This document shows positions 36,929-50,606 of a stretch of 64,000 nt of DNA, piece after piece. Each line of letters starts with the position of its first letter. Position 1 is the stretch's first letter. The translations under genes were made by a program, and so were the position numbers. The notes under the pieces are model-generated. The model did not search any database and was not told the origin of the DNA. It saw only the letters and a program-made list of their open reading frames with translations. This DNA is from Bifiguratus adelaidae (taxonomy: Eukaryota > Mucoromycota > Endogonomycetes > Endogonales): contig MVBO01000010.1 in the NCBI GenBank assembly GCA_002261195.1, positions 62,001 to 126,000 on the forward strand, in the 5' to 3' direction.

Positions 36929-38886
36929 ATGCTTGGCCGAGTTGGAGAAAGGCATTCGGCGCTTTTACGGCTTTCCTCAAGGTATTGTCCTGCGCTGGTG
37001 CGCACTAACAGATTGAAAAAGGCATGCATAGCTCGATTGTAAGTATCCGGATGGCTATGGTTCGACTGGATCGATACTGATGTGTTCTGTCTGTTACAGC
37101 ACCACATCGACCGACCAAGGGCCGGAGGACAACCATGAAGAATCGCCATCCGTTCCACGTGGAACCGTCGAAGCACGCTTTGGCAAGAAACGTATCGGTA
37201 GCGTCGTCCTACCCCAAGACTTGCAGCAAAGCGTTCAAACGTTGATCAACAGTAAGTTGTGCTGACAGGAATAGGCGTTGAGTGACCCGGTGTAGGTGAG
37301 GATAAGCGATTGATACGGGCTGATGCATTACGGCTTTACGAATCTTTTCGATCTACAAGTAGGGTTCAAAAGCCACGGCAGGGTAGGTCTCGGCATGTGG
37401 ACATGGAATCTGCTTATCAACGTGAAGGATCAGATGTGGACAAGGAGCGCAAAAAAGATCGTCGGGAGGCCAATGCTCCACATGCACTCATGTATGGACA
37501 TCGAGAAGCTGTGGCATACATTGCCGGTGTCATGCCGTCCACATATGGGGCGCTGTATAATGTCTTTATGGAGGTTTCTAAGCGGGTGCCGACCTTTCAG
37601 CCCAAAACTGTTCTCGATTTTGGAACTGGTCCGGGCACTGCTCTATGGTATGTCGATTGCAAATGCTGTATTCGTCCTACTGACGTGTGTTAGGGCTCTG
37701 AGAGACGCTTTCGGTGGCAGTGTCGAGCGCTTCACTGGTGTTGACATCTCGGATGATGTTTTGCGCAATGCAGAGCTATTGTTAACAAGTAAGGGACAAA
37801 TGCGCTACCGATATATCGCTGATGTTGGTGTAGACACTGACAGTAAGATGCCGCAAGTTGTCTTTCGGCGCCACGTTCAAAATGACGAAAATGTAGGCGT
37901 ATTACGCTTTTCGGTTGGTAGACTTCTTCTCGCCTAACTTGACCTTTAGGCTGCAAAAAGCGATCTTGTTGTCATCGCATTTTCGTTAGGCGACCTGCCG
38001 ACCGAGTCTGCCCGAAAAGATACCCTGGATACGTTATGGCGTCAGACGAATGATACCATGGTGAGCGTAGAGGAATTGCCGAATATATTCTCAACATTTT
38101 TCGTCTTTAGATCCTCATTGAGCGGGGAACACCGGTTGGGTTTCGGCATATCGCAAAAGCCAGGCAATATCTTCTTGACCAAGCCAAAGAGCGAAAAGAA
38201 CCCATCCACATTGTTGCACCCGTAAGTACATTGTTCAAATTCCCATGACTCCAATTCGACTGTCAACTCACAATCGTACAGTGCCCTCATCAACACACTT
38301 GTCCCATTTATGCATTAGATAGACTCGATACCACCTGGTGTCACTTTTCACAACGAGTACAGAGACCCCGATTTTTGGCAAGTGTTTTTGGCTCTGTCTC
38401 GCCGTCTGTTTGTCTTGGGCTGACTTTTGCCTCCCCCACCAGATGAAAACAAAGCATTCCAAGTCGAACGAGGAAGATTCAAAGTATTCCTACGTAGTCC
38501 TTCGACGAGGTACACCACCGCAAGGACAGGAGGCTCGAGATGCGCCCGCTGGTAAGTGTTTGTCGAATACTTCGTCCTGTTATTCATTGGAGTCTTTCCA
38601 AGAAGAGGATGAATTGATCCGTAAAGCTTACCATTGGCCACGCATCGTGGCGCCACCTCTGAAGCGAAGCAAGCACGTAATCATGGATGTATGCACTCCA
38701 AAAGGTACGTTGTTTGTCTCGCCCCAACCACCCGTCTCACTAATACCTCAAATAGGCACCTTTGAACGAACGACTGCTCCCAAAAGCCAAGGCAAAGAGA
38801 TATACCGAGATGCACGAAAGGCCATGTGGGGAGACTTGTTCCCGCACGAGCCTAAAAGTCGTGTTCCTATTAAAGCCAAGGACTAA
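36929..38886 (+). CDS. RSM22: mitochondrial ribosome assembly methyltransferase-like protein Rsm22/METTL17
   Basis: Multi-exon gene starting with a basic mitochondrial presequence (MLGRVGERHSALLRLSSRY). The SAM-type motif TVLDFGTGPGTALWAL is split by an intron within the Trp codon. Then come GVDISDDVL and VVIAFSLGDLP, followed by the Cys cluster: VAPCPHQHTCPI and DTTWCHFSQRVQRPRFL. In METTL17 proteins these cysteines hold an iron-sulfur cluster needed for small-subunit assembly. NEEDSKYSYVVLRRG and the C-terminal VIMDVCTPKGTFER complete the family pattern. The intron after RPRFL (38378-38442) fits only as GC-AG. The start is 66 bp downstream of the preceding stop codon. Confidence 0.9.
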
Positions 38887-38937
38887 TTCTATCACAACAT
38901 GTATAATATTCTATATACAATTGTATAATGCATGCCT

Positions 38938-40251
38938 CTAATATGGAATGGCTACCATCACGATCGTGAATAAGACTGCGATTGAAGTGGCCAATGTCAA
39001 GGCTCGAATAGCCAACGCCTAGGAGTCAAGGAAGTCAATGTACAGAACCAATCTTGTAATTTCAAGGCCTTACCTTATTGTACCGAAGCAAGGCGGGATC
39101 AGCAATGGTCGTCCACTCCTTGACCATACTCTTCACATCCCACTCCTCGAACGCCGACAACCGCCCGATTTCACACATTTCATAATCATGCAAGTACCGT
39201 CGCCGACTGGGCACCTTGAAAAAACACGTTCCCGCACGTGCAGAGATCAGGGTGAAGACGAGGAAGAAGGTGAAGGGAAAGACGGCTATCCTGAACCATC
39301 GAGACATGTGCATGAAATGGGCGACAAGGAGAATGACGAGGATGGACAGAAAGAAGAGGGTGCTCATCACGTATCGAAAGATGATGCCTTTGATATTGAT
39401 GTTACCGTGAGCCACGGTGAGGAAGGATTGTAGCGATTGTTGTTCCATGGTGCGTAGCACATGGTCGTGAACGGGTTTGAACACATTGGGATGAGTTGTT
39501 TTGACGGCGCTCTTGAGCACGTGGTCCTTGATGTTGTAGGGTAGGTTGAGTTCCTGGTCTGATCCGGGTATGAAGAAGGTGGAAAGTATTTGTTCAACCT
39601 CCGGCCGAAACGGTTGTGATATTGCGTCAATAGAGTCCTTAAACTTGGCGTCTTCTGTCGTATAGATGGAAGGTGTCCAGACCTCGGGCAATACTAGATT
39701 GTCTGTCGATCCGGACTGTGACCTAAAAAAGCCCTCTTGGGGATCAAGCGGTATACTGACGTGCAAAAAGCTCATGGGAGGTGGAGCAGGAGATTTTGCG
39801 CGCAAGGGTAGAGGGAGTTCATCCCACTTGTTGAGGTAATCCAGATACCTGGACCATGGTAGTTAGTGATAACCTTGAATCGATCCAAAAACTCACGTAC
39901 CATTCATGGAACAACATGTTCTCTAGCGAGTGTTCTCGATGTTGCAGATACAAGCGGAACTCGCGTCGCGATATGGGCTGGCAAGTGTGACCATCCAAGA
40001 CAGTACCTTCACATGTAGTTAGAAAACATATCGTAGAAATATCGATCCCACACCCTTTTCTAGCGAGCGCACTTACTCAAGCTCACACTACTCCAGTCAC
40101 GTTCCAAGAGAAGCCAGACGCGAAACTTTTGTAGCAGCTTCGAAGACATGGTGTGAAGAAAAAGAGGTTGCTCAGAAATAAGAGGTGGATCGGTTTTTAG
40201 GTAAATGCGCAGGTGTGCAATATCCCCATGCCCCTTTTGTACTATGGCCAT
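38938..40251 (-). CDS. Rax1-like RGS-domain membrane protein
   Basis: Exons run from ATG at 40251 to TAG at 38940-38938. The N-terminal RGS fold contains VLDGHTCQPISRREFRLYL and HREHSLENMLFHEWY. The C-terminal part holds three hydrophobic helices: IIFRYVMSTLFFLSILVILL, FRIAVFPFTFFLVFTLI and, in the last small exon, LTLATSIAVLFTIVMVAI. RGS followed by three membrane spans is the arrangement of yeast Rax1, which with Rax2 marks bipolar bud sites. An internal ATG at 40149 (MSSKLLQKFRVWLLLE) sits exactly at the RGS start and could be the true start; the first 34 residues then would be upstream sequence. The gene converges on RSM22 with 51 bp between stops. Confidence 0.8.
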
Positions 40252-40569
40252 GATGGAAGTTTATTAAAGGCAAGGGCTTCAACCAAAGCTGTGGACGGCA
40301 AGCCACAATTGTTTGTTACACACCGAACGTGATGAAGAAGCTCAACTCATGGCCGGTCACGGCAACATGGCTATGTCGCGGCAATATCCGGTTGGCCGGA
40401 TGTGGCGTTCCAGGCCAGGTTGCTTCAGTTCCAAAGGGCTGATCGTGCACGCGAGGTGACACATGCGGAGAAGTTTGACGGGCATTTGGGGAAATAGTTC
40501 CACGGTGCCGTGAAGCCCCGGATCTCTGTGTCAAAAAGGTAGCTGTCACATTTTTAACACGGCCGGCAC
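40252..40569. other. region between the Rax1-like start and the AFG2-like stop
   Basis: The interval carries an 85-codon open minus-strand frame (40573-40316) rich in Ser, Pro, His and Arg. It could be a final exon of the AFG2-like gene if the potential 54-56 nt intron just after residue LQTR is spliced. Otherwise it is promoter sequence for the Rax1-like gene. Confidence 0.4.
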
Positions 40570-43516
<2,947 letters not shown>

Positions 43517-43530
43517 ACAAAACACACAAA

Positions 43531-45593
43531 TTACACTCTCACTACGCTGGTCAGCCGCTCTGTTCTCGTGTTCTTATCCTAGGCCATTGGGATGAGTTAC
43601 GAGTGCATAAGATATGCAGTCACCTACATAGCATGTCCTGCAGTACGGAATCCAAATCGTACCGTGTTCTGTCAAGTGAGCGTCAGAATCGAGATGTTTT
43701 CTGCAACCACCCGCGCACATCAAGCATTTCTTGTGCCATTTGGTCGCGCGAGGTCCAGGTGTTTCTTCCGTGAACGCGACAGTTTTCTGACATCTTGGAC
43801 AGGTTTTGAAGCCTCCAAAGCGTGGTAATGGCCTTTTTCTCGTGCTGAAAATGTGGGATGGTGTGGACACATCGATAGCAGGCGAGCCCGTTGGAAAGAC
43901 TTTTGGCTCCGGCACTGCGAGGGCGCCGATAGCCACAGTCGCTTCTGGATGGCAGTTTAAACAGTATATCTTGTCGTCGACTTCACTGAAGCCGGATTGT
44001 GCTGGTATGGGCTTTGCGCACCCATTACAGACAAAACACTAGGAGTATTTTTTGATCTTCTATCCTGAAGCTTGGATAGCGACATACCTGTGGATGATAA
44101 CACTGATCATTGTTTCGCAGAAACTTGCCGTTAATGAGACGATGGCACTTGTGACATTGAATGCCCACATTGATACGGGTGACCGTCGGCGCGCACTAGA
44201 TCCATTAGCATAGCCTAATGGGGATATGCGACCACTTACGCCTGGATGATAGGCCTTTCCATTGTTCACAACATACTCGCTCTCCGTAAAAGCAACATCG
44301 CACGCAGCACACAAGAAACATTCCTGGTGAAACTTTTCTCCCGTGGCAATCTTTACAGATATACCGCGCAACATTTCATGACATTTGGCGCAAACAGACA
44401 ATGGTACGCGAGCTGGTACGTCCTTGCTAAGCAAGTGTGGTCGAGGTGAGACAGATTCGATGCTTGGGGACGGAGACGTCGTGATCATGAAGGCGTTCTC
44501 GGGCATATCTACCTTGAGTGACAATGGCGCTTTGGGACTTTCACATCGAGGTGTAGCGATGCTTTCGGTTTCCGCTGTTATACCGGATGAGCAAGATAGT
44601 CGTCGCGCGGCATTAGAAGGCGTAGGCGAATTGAAAAAGATGGAGATGGTGGGGGATGAATTGTTGGGGGCCCTCTCCAGCAAGTCTGACAAGAGCGGTG
44701 ATTGAAGATTAATGTGGAGGTGAGGAGGTTGACGGGATATGGAAGAGGTGTTGTTGGAAGCTGAGGATGCACGCGCTTTCTTGCCCTCTTGGGCCATCAA
44801 ACAAGATTCACAGCATGGAGCGCCCGTCAAATCTACCATGGGGGATTTGCTGATGTCCAGGCGACAATAGCGACATTGGAAACATTCCTGAAATCCAACC
44901 ATGAGCTACCTACGCAGAATCACTCAATCGTATCAGCTACCTTATGCCAGTACTTTGAGTGAGATTCAATGTATTGGCCATTGACGGGAAGCACTGCATT
45001 CTTACACTCGGGACTATTTCGTTACGTGAGCTTCCGCAATGATGCGCTGGCAAATCAAACAGGCTACTTACCATCTACCCTTGGTATAAGCTACGCTGAC
45101 GCAATCGGTGCAAAGTACCTTGTCAGGATTGTCGGGTGTCATGAAAGACTTCTTATCATATAGACAATTCGTCAACGCTCACACGTCAGAGCGCGAGAGT
45201 GCAGTACATACCTTTAATGGATCTCCACATCCGTCACAGGCCAGATTGAATTCCAAGCCTGGTGTAGGTGGTGTCATTGGCTTTCTGTCCGGCGTCCCGA
45301 TCTTGCGATCTTTGCTATTCAGCGACAAAACGGAGCCAGCTTCAATGATATTGGAATATCTAATAGCGATAGTTTGAGATTCTGTATCCGCACTACGAAC
45401 CTTCCTTGGACCTACTGCATGGACCATCTATCGACGCCATCCGAACCGTATCCACTAGAAAGAGATGCTGTCTTGGGTATCAGAAGGGGTTCATTGAGCT
45501 GTATGCTCTCTTGTGCTCACCGACACCTCTACCACCGCACTTAGTACATTTCCCACCCGCGCATATATCGCCACATCGTGAACAAAAAGGCAT
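43531..45593 (-). CDS. multi-LIM-domain protein
   Basis: It starts with a short zinc-ribbon-like unit (MPFCSRCGDICAGGKCTKCG) and continues with LIM domains: ACDGCGDPLK...CFQCRYCRLDISKS, CAKCHEMLRGISVKIA with ECFLCAACDVAFTESEYV, CHKCHRLINGKFLRNNDQCY with CFVCNGCAKPIPAQSGFSEV, and CPRCQKTVAF with KCLMCAGGCRKHL ending PYCRTC. A Ser/Pro-rich linker lies between the first and second full LIM domains. Fungal proteins of this kind scaffold actin and Rho signalling at growth sites. The 3' end is ambiguous: splicing of a 49-nt intron after CRTCY gives the stop at 43531, reading through gives a stop at 43574. The spliced end lies only 14 bp before the AFG2-like ATG. Confidence 0.8.
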
Positions 45594-45887
45594 GACCGCG
45601 CAGTGTACCTTTCAATGACGCAAGCAAGGCAGTTGAACAGCCACTCAAACGATATGAGGATGAGGTAACGGTAATGAAAGCAAGCTAGGCACAACGTTTT
45701 TGACCAAGGAGTATGTACAGAGGGAGTGCTACAGTTGCTTTCCGAATAACGTATCTATGGTGCATGGCCAAACCCCCTTTTTGATGGCTTTACAATTCGC
45801 CCAGGGCTGAAAACAAACAATAGGAATTCTTCCTATTAGGATCTCGAAAGACCTCATGAGATCTCGCCTTACCTAAAGCTGGATCGG

Positions 45888-46416
45888 TCATGTCTCTGCA
45901 ACCACGTAGGCAATCACATAACCGCCGTCGTGTGCTAGAGACAAGTGGGTCTTGAGTTGGGGTATCTCTTTGTTGTGGAAGGTGATGGAAGGTTTTTCTG
46001 AAAGCATTGGATCAGTCAACGCTTTCCAGCAAGCTCTAACCATTACCCAAGACTTTGTCGACGGAGACTTGTTTCCACTGTAGCTTATGGTGCGGATAAA
46101 GTGCCTTGTAAACAGCCTCCTTTGCCGCCCACCTAGGCCAAGGTATCGAGTCAGCTACACTAAACTCGAGGAAAAGGAGACGAGCAGGAGAGCTCACAAC
46201 AAGTACTCGTGCTTTCAAGGGCAGCCATGCATACCTAATAGCCAAAAACCGCTCCGAAGCTTCTGTAGAACTGCTCAATTCTTCCCATGCTAAAAGCTCC
46301 TTTGGGTGAAGTATGCGCCTCGCCAATAGTCTAAGGCCGTGTCCACTTGCATGTCTCTTGTTCAATGCTTGTAAGCGTGACATTTGCAGAATGTCAACAC
46401 CAATGCCCAAGATCAT
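45888..46416 (-). CDS. PPT2: holo-[acyl-carrier-protein] synthase (phosphopantetheinyl transferase)
   Basis: Three exons (46416-46235, 46132-46047, 45997-45888) give 125 residues, the size of AcpS-type enzymes. MILGIGVDILQMSRL supplies the Mg-binding aspartate. ASERFLAIRWAAKEAVYKAL, assembled across a 102-nt intron, supplies the second metal-binding Glu and catalytic Lys. The C-terminus has LSLAHDGGYVIAYV, the usual 'siSH' position. The enzyme transfers 4'-phosphopantetheine from CoA to the mitochondrial acyl carrier protein, as yeast Ppt2 does. No presequence precedes the ATG at 46416; the open frame continues 7 codons upstream to a GTG without ATG. Confidence 0.88.
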
Positions 46417-46803
46417 GGCATCAGTGCGGCTTTCCACCTTGATCGCTCCACGGGGGAAATTGACGGCATTACGCAGAGAGAAGGGACGATCCGATGTATG
46501 TTGGAAAGGATGATGCCTTTGGCTCTTTCTGCGCTCTACTTATCCATTACGAAGCAGGATCTATCCATCTGTATAGGAAAAGTAGAGACATGTCATGGCA
46601 TGATTGACCATTTCCATGCATATCATTGATACTATCGAGGAAAGCAAGGTACATGTCATCCATGCATAGGATAAGAAGCTATCAGAGAACACACATCTCG
46701 AGTCATTCTCCTCTCTAAGCATCTGCCAGTCATCATCCATAGCATACACTTCGCTCAAGCGCATACATTCACACTTTCACAAGGAAATTTGGCCAATGTG
46801 AAT
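46417..46803. other. intergenic region between divergent genes
   Basis: This 387-bp stretch separates the holo-ACP synthase from the large helical protein. No additional gene or repeat is supported. Confidence 0.5.
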
Positions 46804-49800
46804 ATGTTGCGCTATGCTGCACCCGACACTGGGCAAGAGAGCAACGATGGGAGACTCTTTATACAGCTGTTGAATGCAGACAAGTATTATCATCTTCCAC
46901 GAGCAGTCTTCTATGCTGGAGCACGGAATGTACGGAGTCAGGATGCAGAGTATCCGCATCACTTAAGTCAAGGTGTCCATCACATTCGGGATCCTTTCCA
47001 GTCAGACACCCTGCTTCGACTGCTGACAAGTTTGGATCCAAAACGTGTTTGTCTGGACAACTTTATCGCAACTGTTCAGTCAGGCAAGCTTGACAAGTTG
47101 GTTGCAAACACGCGCGAAGAGTTGGATCCCCAGGATAAGCAAGCACTGTCAGAGTTTATTCTCTTCACTCTCTATATCAAGGCTTTCGGCTGCAGCGATC
47201 CACGCTTACAGAGTGTAGCGCATAGCATTTCATCTGGTCAATATCCGCCCACCACCTCAACCATCTTTGATCATAATCTCTGGCAATCTGTGTTCAGTCA
47301 GCGCAATCTCAGAGTTATACCGTGTCGTGACCGGACAGGGAAGCTCTCAAGCTCAAGTTTATATCACACCGACCTTTTAGAACATGTACGCATCCGACAC
47401 CTCCGAGACAAGGTTCTTCCTGCTCTCTCTGTGGAGCCCGAGTCGAGTGAAAGTACTCGTGCCTTGTCCAAGATACTTTCCACGGCCTATCTCAGTATTT
47501 TGGATTATCACGAAGCATCGGATCTCGTCACCCTTGAGAATCTGCGTATCCTTGGGTCGTACAGCGACGCGCTACCTGCCAGTTGGTTCGAGGCATCGTT
47601 ACTGACTGCCTTGGACGCGGTATGGGAGCGATATCTTGCAGCAAGCACAGCCATGGATGGATCGTCAAACCTGCTCAACTTGCAAGGTGTTGTAGCTATC
47701 GTTGCAATCTGGAGCGCATGGTTTCGTATAGCGACCGCCCAGGACCTTTCAGGACAGCAACATCTTGTTTCGCACGCCGTCAAGCACATTGATGCATTCC
47801 TAAGAATGTGCAACAGGCTCGCGTCAAATCACTTTTCAAAGAGTGAAACAGTTGCAGGGTTGCAAAAGGCATATATTGGTTTGCAATCTGTGGCCATCAA
47901 GAATCCACAATTACAGGATGGAATGGTGGGAGCTGGAATAGTCGCAGATGCCATCACCACCAGCACGCGAACGCTAAGAGTCGATCTCTTAATGGAAAGC
48001 AAGAACGCCTTGGTAGCGGCTTTGGGTCTATGGAGTCAATCCATTTGGGATGACAACCTGGAAAGAGTTCTTACAGGCTACCTTGATCGAATCTCCTTGT
48101 CATCTTCCATGGACGAGTTGCCACAAGAGAGGTGGCTCGAGATCATGATTGAGGTGTTTAATCTCGTGCAATTCGTCGTACAATCCTCCCAAAAGCTTGT
48201 CGTGCCCAAAAATTCGGCAAAGGATACCGATTCCGCCAGCTCAAAAGCAGCCAATGACTCACTCTTGAGCTGTTCAGATAGCCAGGATAATGCCTGGATG
48301 CGCTTAGTTGTGTTTGCGGCGCTCGCCCGAGAGGAACAATTTCAACAAGAAGACATTCCCGCATACGGTCGCTCGCTTGTCAGTCGAATTAGGGATAGGC
48401 TTTCATTCTCATCATCCCAACGACCACAACTTGTTCGAGTCACGAAAGCATTCAACATTACCCTCCGCGAGATCATGGCAAGCAACTCCGCGATAGTGTG
48501 GAGCAATCATTGTACGACCGAGCTGGTGGCGTTCATTTGCGGCCAAGTGCTTGCTAACGCTGATGTTATGGAGGTCCAGGCTCTGAGCACAGGCTGCTCT
48601 GATGTAATTAATTCCACGCTCAGCGCGCTTCTCCAGAGTCCATTGACCTTCGGCGAAATATTCCCTCTCTCTTCCGGTCGATTCGTCGAGCGGCTTGACA
48701 CTACGTTATTCAAGGACATTGGGAGGATTTCTCGCGGCATCGGTAAGCTTGTAGAAGCCTTTTCGTTGGCCAATCGAGGTTATCATACTCCCTGCGCGAT
48801 TGCGCTTGAGAGGTACGTTGTCACTGTGATGACTTATTGCACTAATCAAACGTTTGCAGATGTGAGGCTTTTGTGCACAATGTCATGATTGATGTTGACG
48901 TTTCCAGTCACGAAGATCGTTTCGCAGAGCATCTGCAGGACAAATATTGGACTCTCATGAAGACTTTGCTCTTTTCATTCACTGCCATCCTACATCCACT
49001 CACCAAAAATCGATCCGCTGGCTTTTCGGTTATTCCTGGTTCGGGTACGTATAAGGCATACTTCGACGACATTTGACTCATGAACGTCGGGTAGCTTTGA
49101 TGGCCGTACAGAGTATTGGCCATCTTCACTTCATCACCTTTCATCTCACCGGCGGACAAGGATTCGATGTGTATCAAGAGACATTGGCTGCCGCCAAACT
49201 CTGGCTCGAGAACAACTCACCACAGTCGTTGAATGATGCAATCCATGCCGTCTTCAAGGAATATAGTAAGCATTCCGCAGAATATGAGACACGTTCACGA
49301 ACTTACAGATTCCCCAGGACTTTTTACTCCGACAGACTCAAGTGGATCGTCGGCAAGCCTATCAGCTTTCGCTGCTCGTCTCCTTTTTTGGGTGGACTTT
49401 TCGGAGCAGTGTATTACTTCACTGACGGATGAGACCATCGATAAGGCTATTGTGCCTGTTCTTGAATCCATCTTGCTGCAAAATACGAACAAGGATCTCT
49501 TTGAGTCTTCGCACGCACTCATCTTGAGTATCTTGAATGCTCAAAAGTCAAGTGGGGTCCGGATGGCACCAGCTTACGCTAGGCTGCTACTACAGGTAGG
49601 CGTCCAAACAAGTCGTGTTCCGTCGCCTAGACTGATAAGTTCCGTAGTTATACCCCTCTCAACTCAGCTTGGACCAATTCAGCCTGGCATATACCACTAT
49701 GGTAAACGCACTCGCCTCAACTGACGAAAGCATGGCCTGGCTTTGCGTCAATATCCTTGTGGATCATGTAACTTTAGATGGAACACTAGAACTCCTCGCG

Positions 49801-50160
49801 CACTCCGTCTCAACTCCTGCCCGCTCGCGGGCCGAGGATATTGCTTCGCATATCCGAGATCCTCTTTTCCAGCGTTCACAGCTTGCAAAGGTCCTCATCG
49901 ATTTACTCGGTCCGATATCGACGACCGGCTTTTTCGCGGAGCACTGTGCCATGGTGGAGCGGCTCATAGAAAATGAGTCAAGCAACATTGCACAAGGTGT
50001 CATGCTCAAGGACATTGAGGATCGAGTAACGACAAAGGGACTCGGCGAAGGCAGAAAGTTGCAAGGATGGAAGTGGTACCTCACACTTCGGTCCAAACTT
50101 GGATTAGAAACTGCTCAAATTGGTGAAGGTGATGCTTTGGCAAAAGTCAGTACGGCCTAA
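46804..50160 (+). CDS. large alpha-helical protein, possibly peroxin-8-like
   Basis: Five exons (46804-48812, 48860-49044, 49095-49265, 49309-49595, 49648-50160) close to 1054 residues; the first exon alone is 2 kb. The protein is helical throughout with leucine-rich amphipathic stretches (RIRHLRDKVLPALSV, ESKNALVAALGLWSQSIW, SGRFVERLDTTLFKDIG). The segment MAVQSIGHLHFITFHLTGGQ loosely recalls the GxGF helix of fungal Pex8, and the C-terminal half has its general layout, but the protein is longer than known Pex8 and ends in KVSTA without an SKL-type tripeptide. I treat the function as unknown. The ATG at 46804 is the first in frame. It converges on a small gene with 79 bp between stops. Confidence 0.62.
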
Positions 50161-50239
50161 AGGCTGTGGTACTTTGCCTTTCATTCTTGTACTTTACAAA
50201 GAATTCTCTTTACCACTGGTGTAACATGTACAACTAGAT

Positions 50240-50606
50240 TTACAACCGAAACATCTTGTCCACGTAGACACTGAACTCGTCTACGCTGAAGGCGGGCGAC
50301 AGGGGAAGTGGTGGCTTTTCCTCTAAGACAATCGGCGTCACATATTCAGCCAGCTGATATGTTTGAAAACGTTGACTCTTTTCTATTGAACAAGTCCTTT
50401 GTTCAGACACTGAACATAAGAGTTAAAGACCACCTACCCGAGAGATACTTTTCGTTATACGTATATGGTCGGGCCACCATGACCTTCTCTTGCGCTCGTT
50501 TGGCTCGACCGGCGAGGAAGGTAGCCCGACGATGAATCGTATTCTGGACCCATTGCTTTACGGATTTACTTCGGCCCAACTTTGCGCTCATGTCCATCAA
50601 CGACAT
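50240..50606 (-). CDS. small basic protein of 103 residues, unknown
   Basis: Two exons (50606-50438, 50382-50240) with a 55-nt intron (gtaggt...caatag) join in phase. The first half is basic (MSLMDMSAKLGRSKSVKQW, then TIHRRATFLAGRAKRAQEK) and could be an amphipathic targeting helix. The second half ends VDEFSVYVDKMFRL. The size and basic N-terminus would suit a mitochondrial or ribosome-associated protein, but I do not recognise a family. Support comes from the coherent splice and the convergent position behind the preceding gene. Confidence 0.55.

Noticed and set aside
49073-49094. Possible extra coding (THERRVALMAVQ) before exon 3 of the large helical gene
   Set aside because: No AG acceptor precedes it; a 50-nt intron ending at 49094 joins in phase, so the resemblance is incidental.
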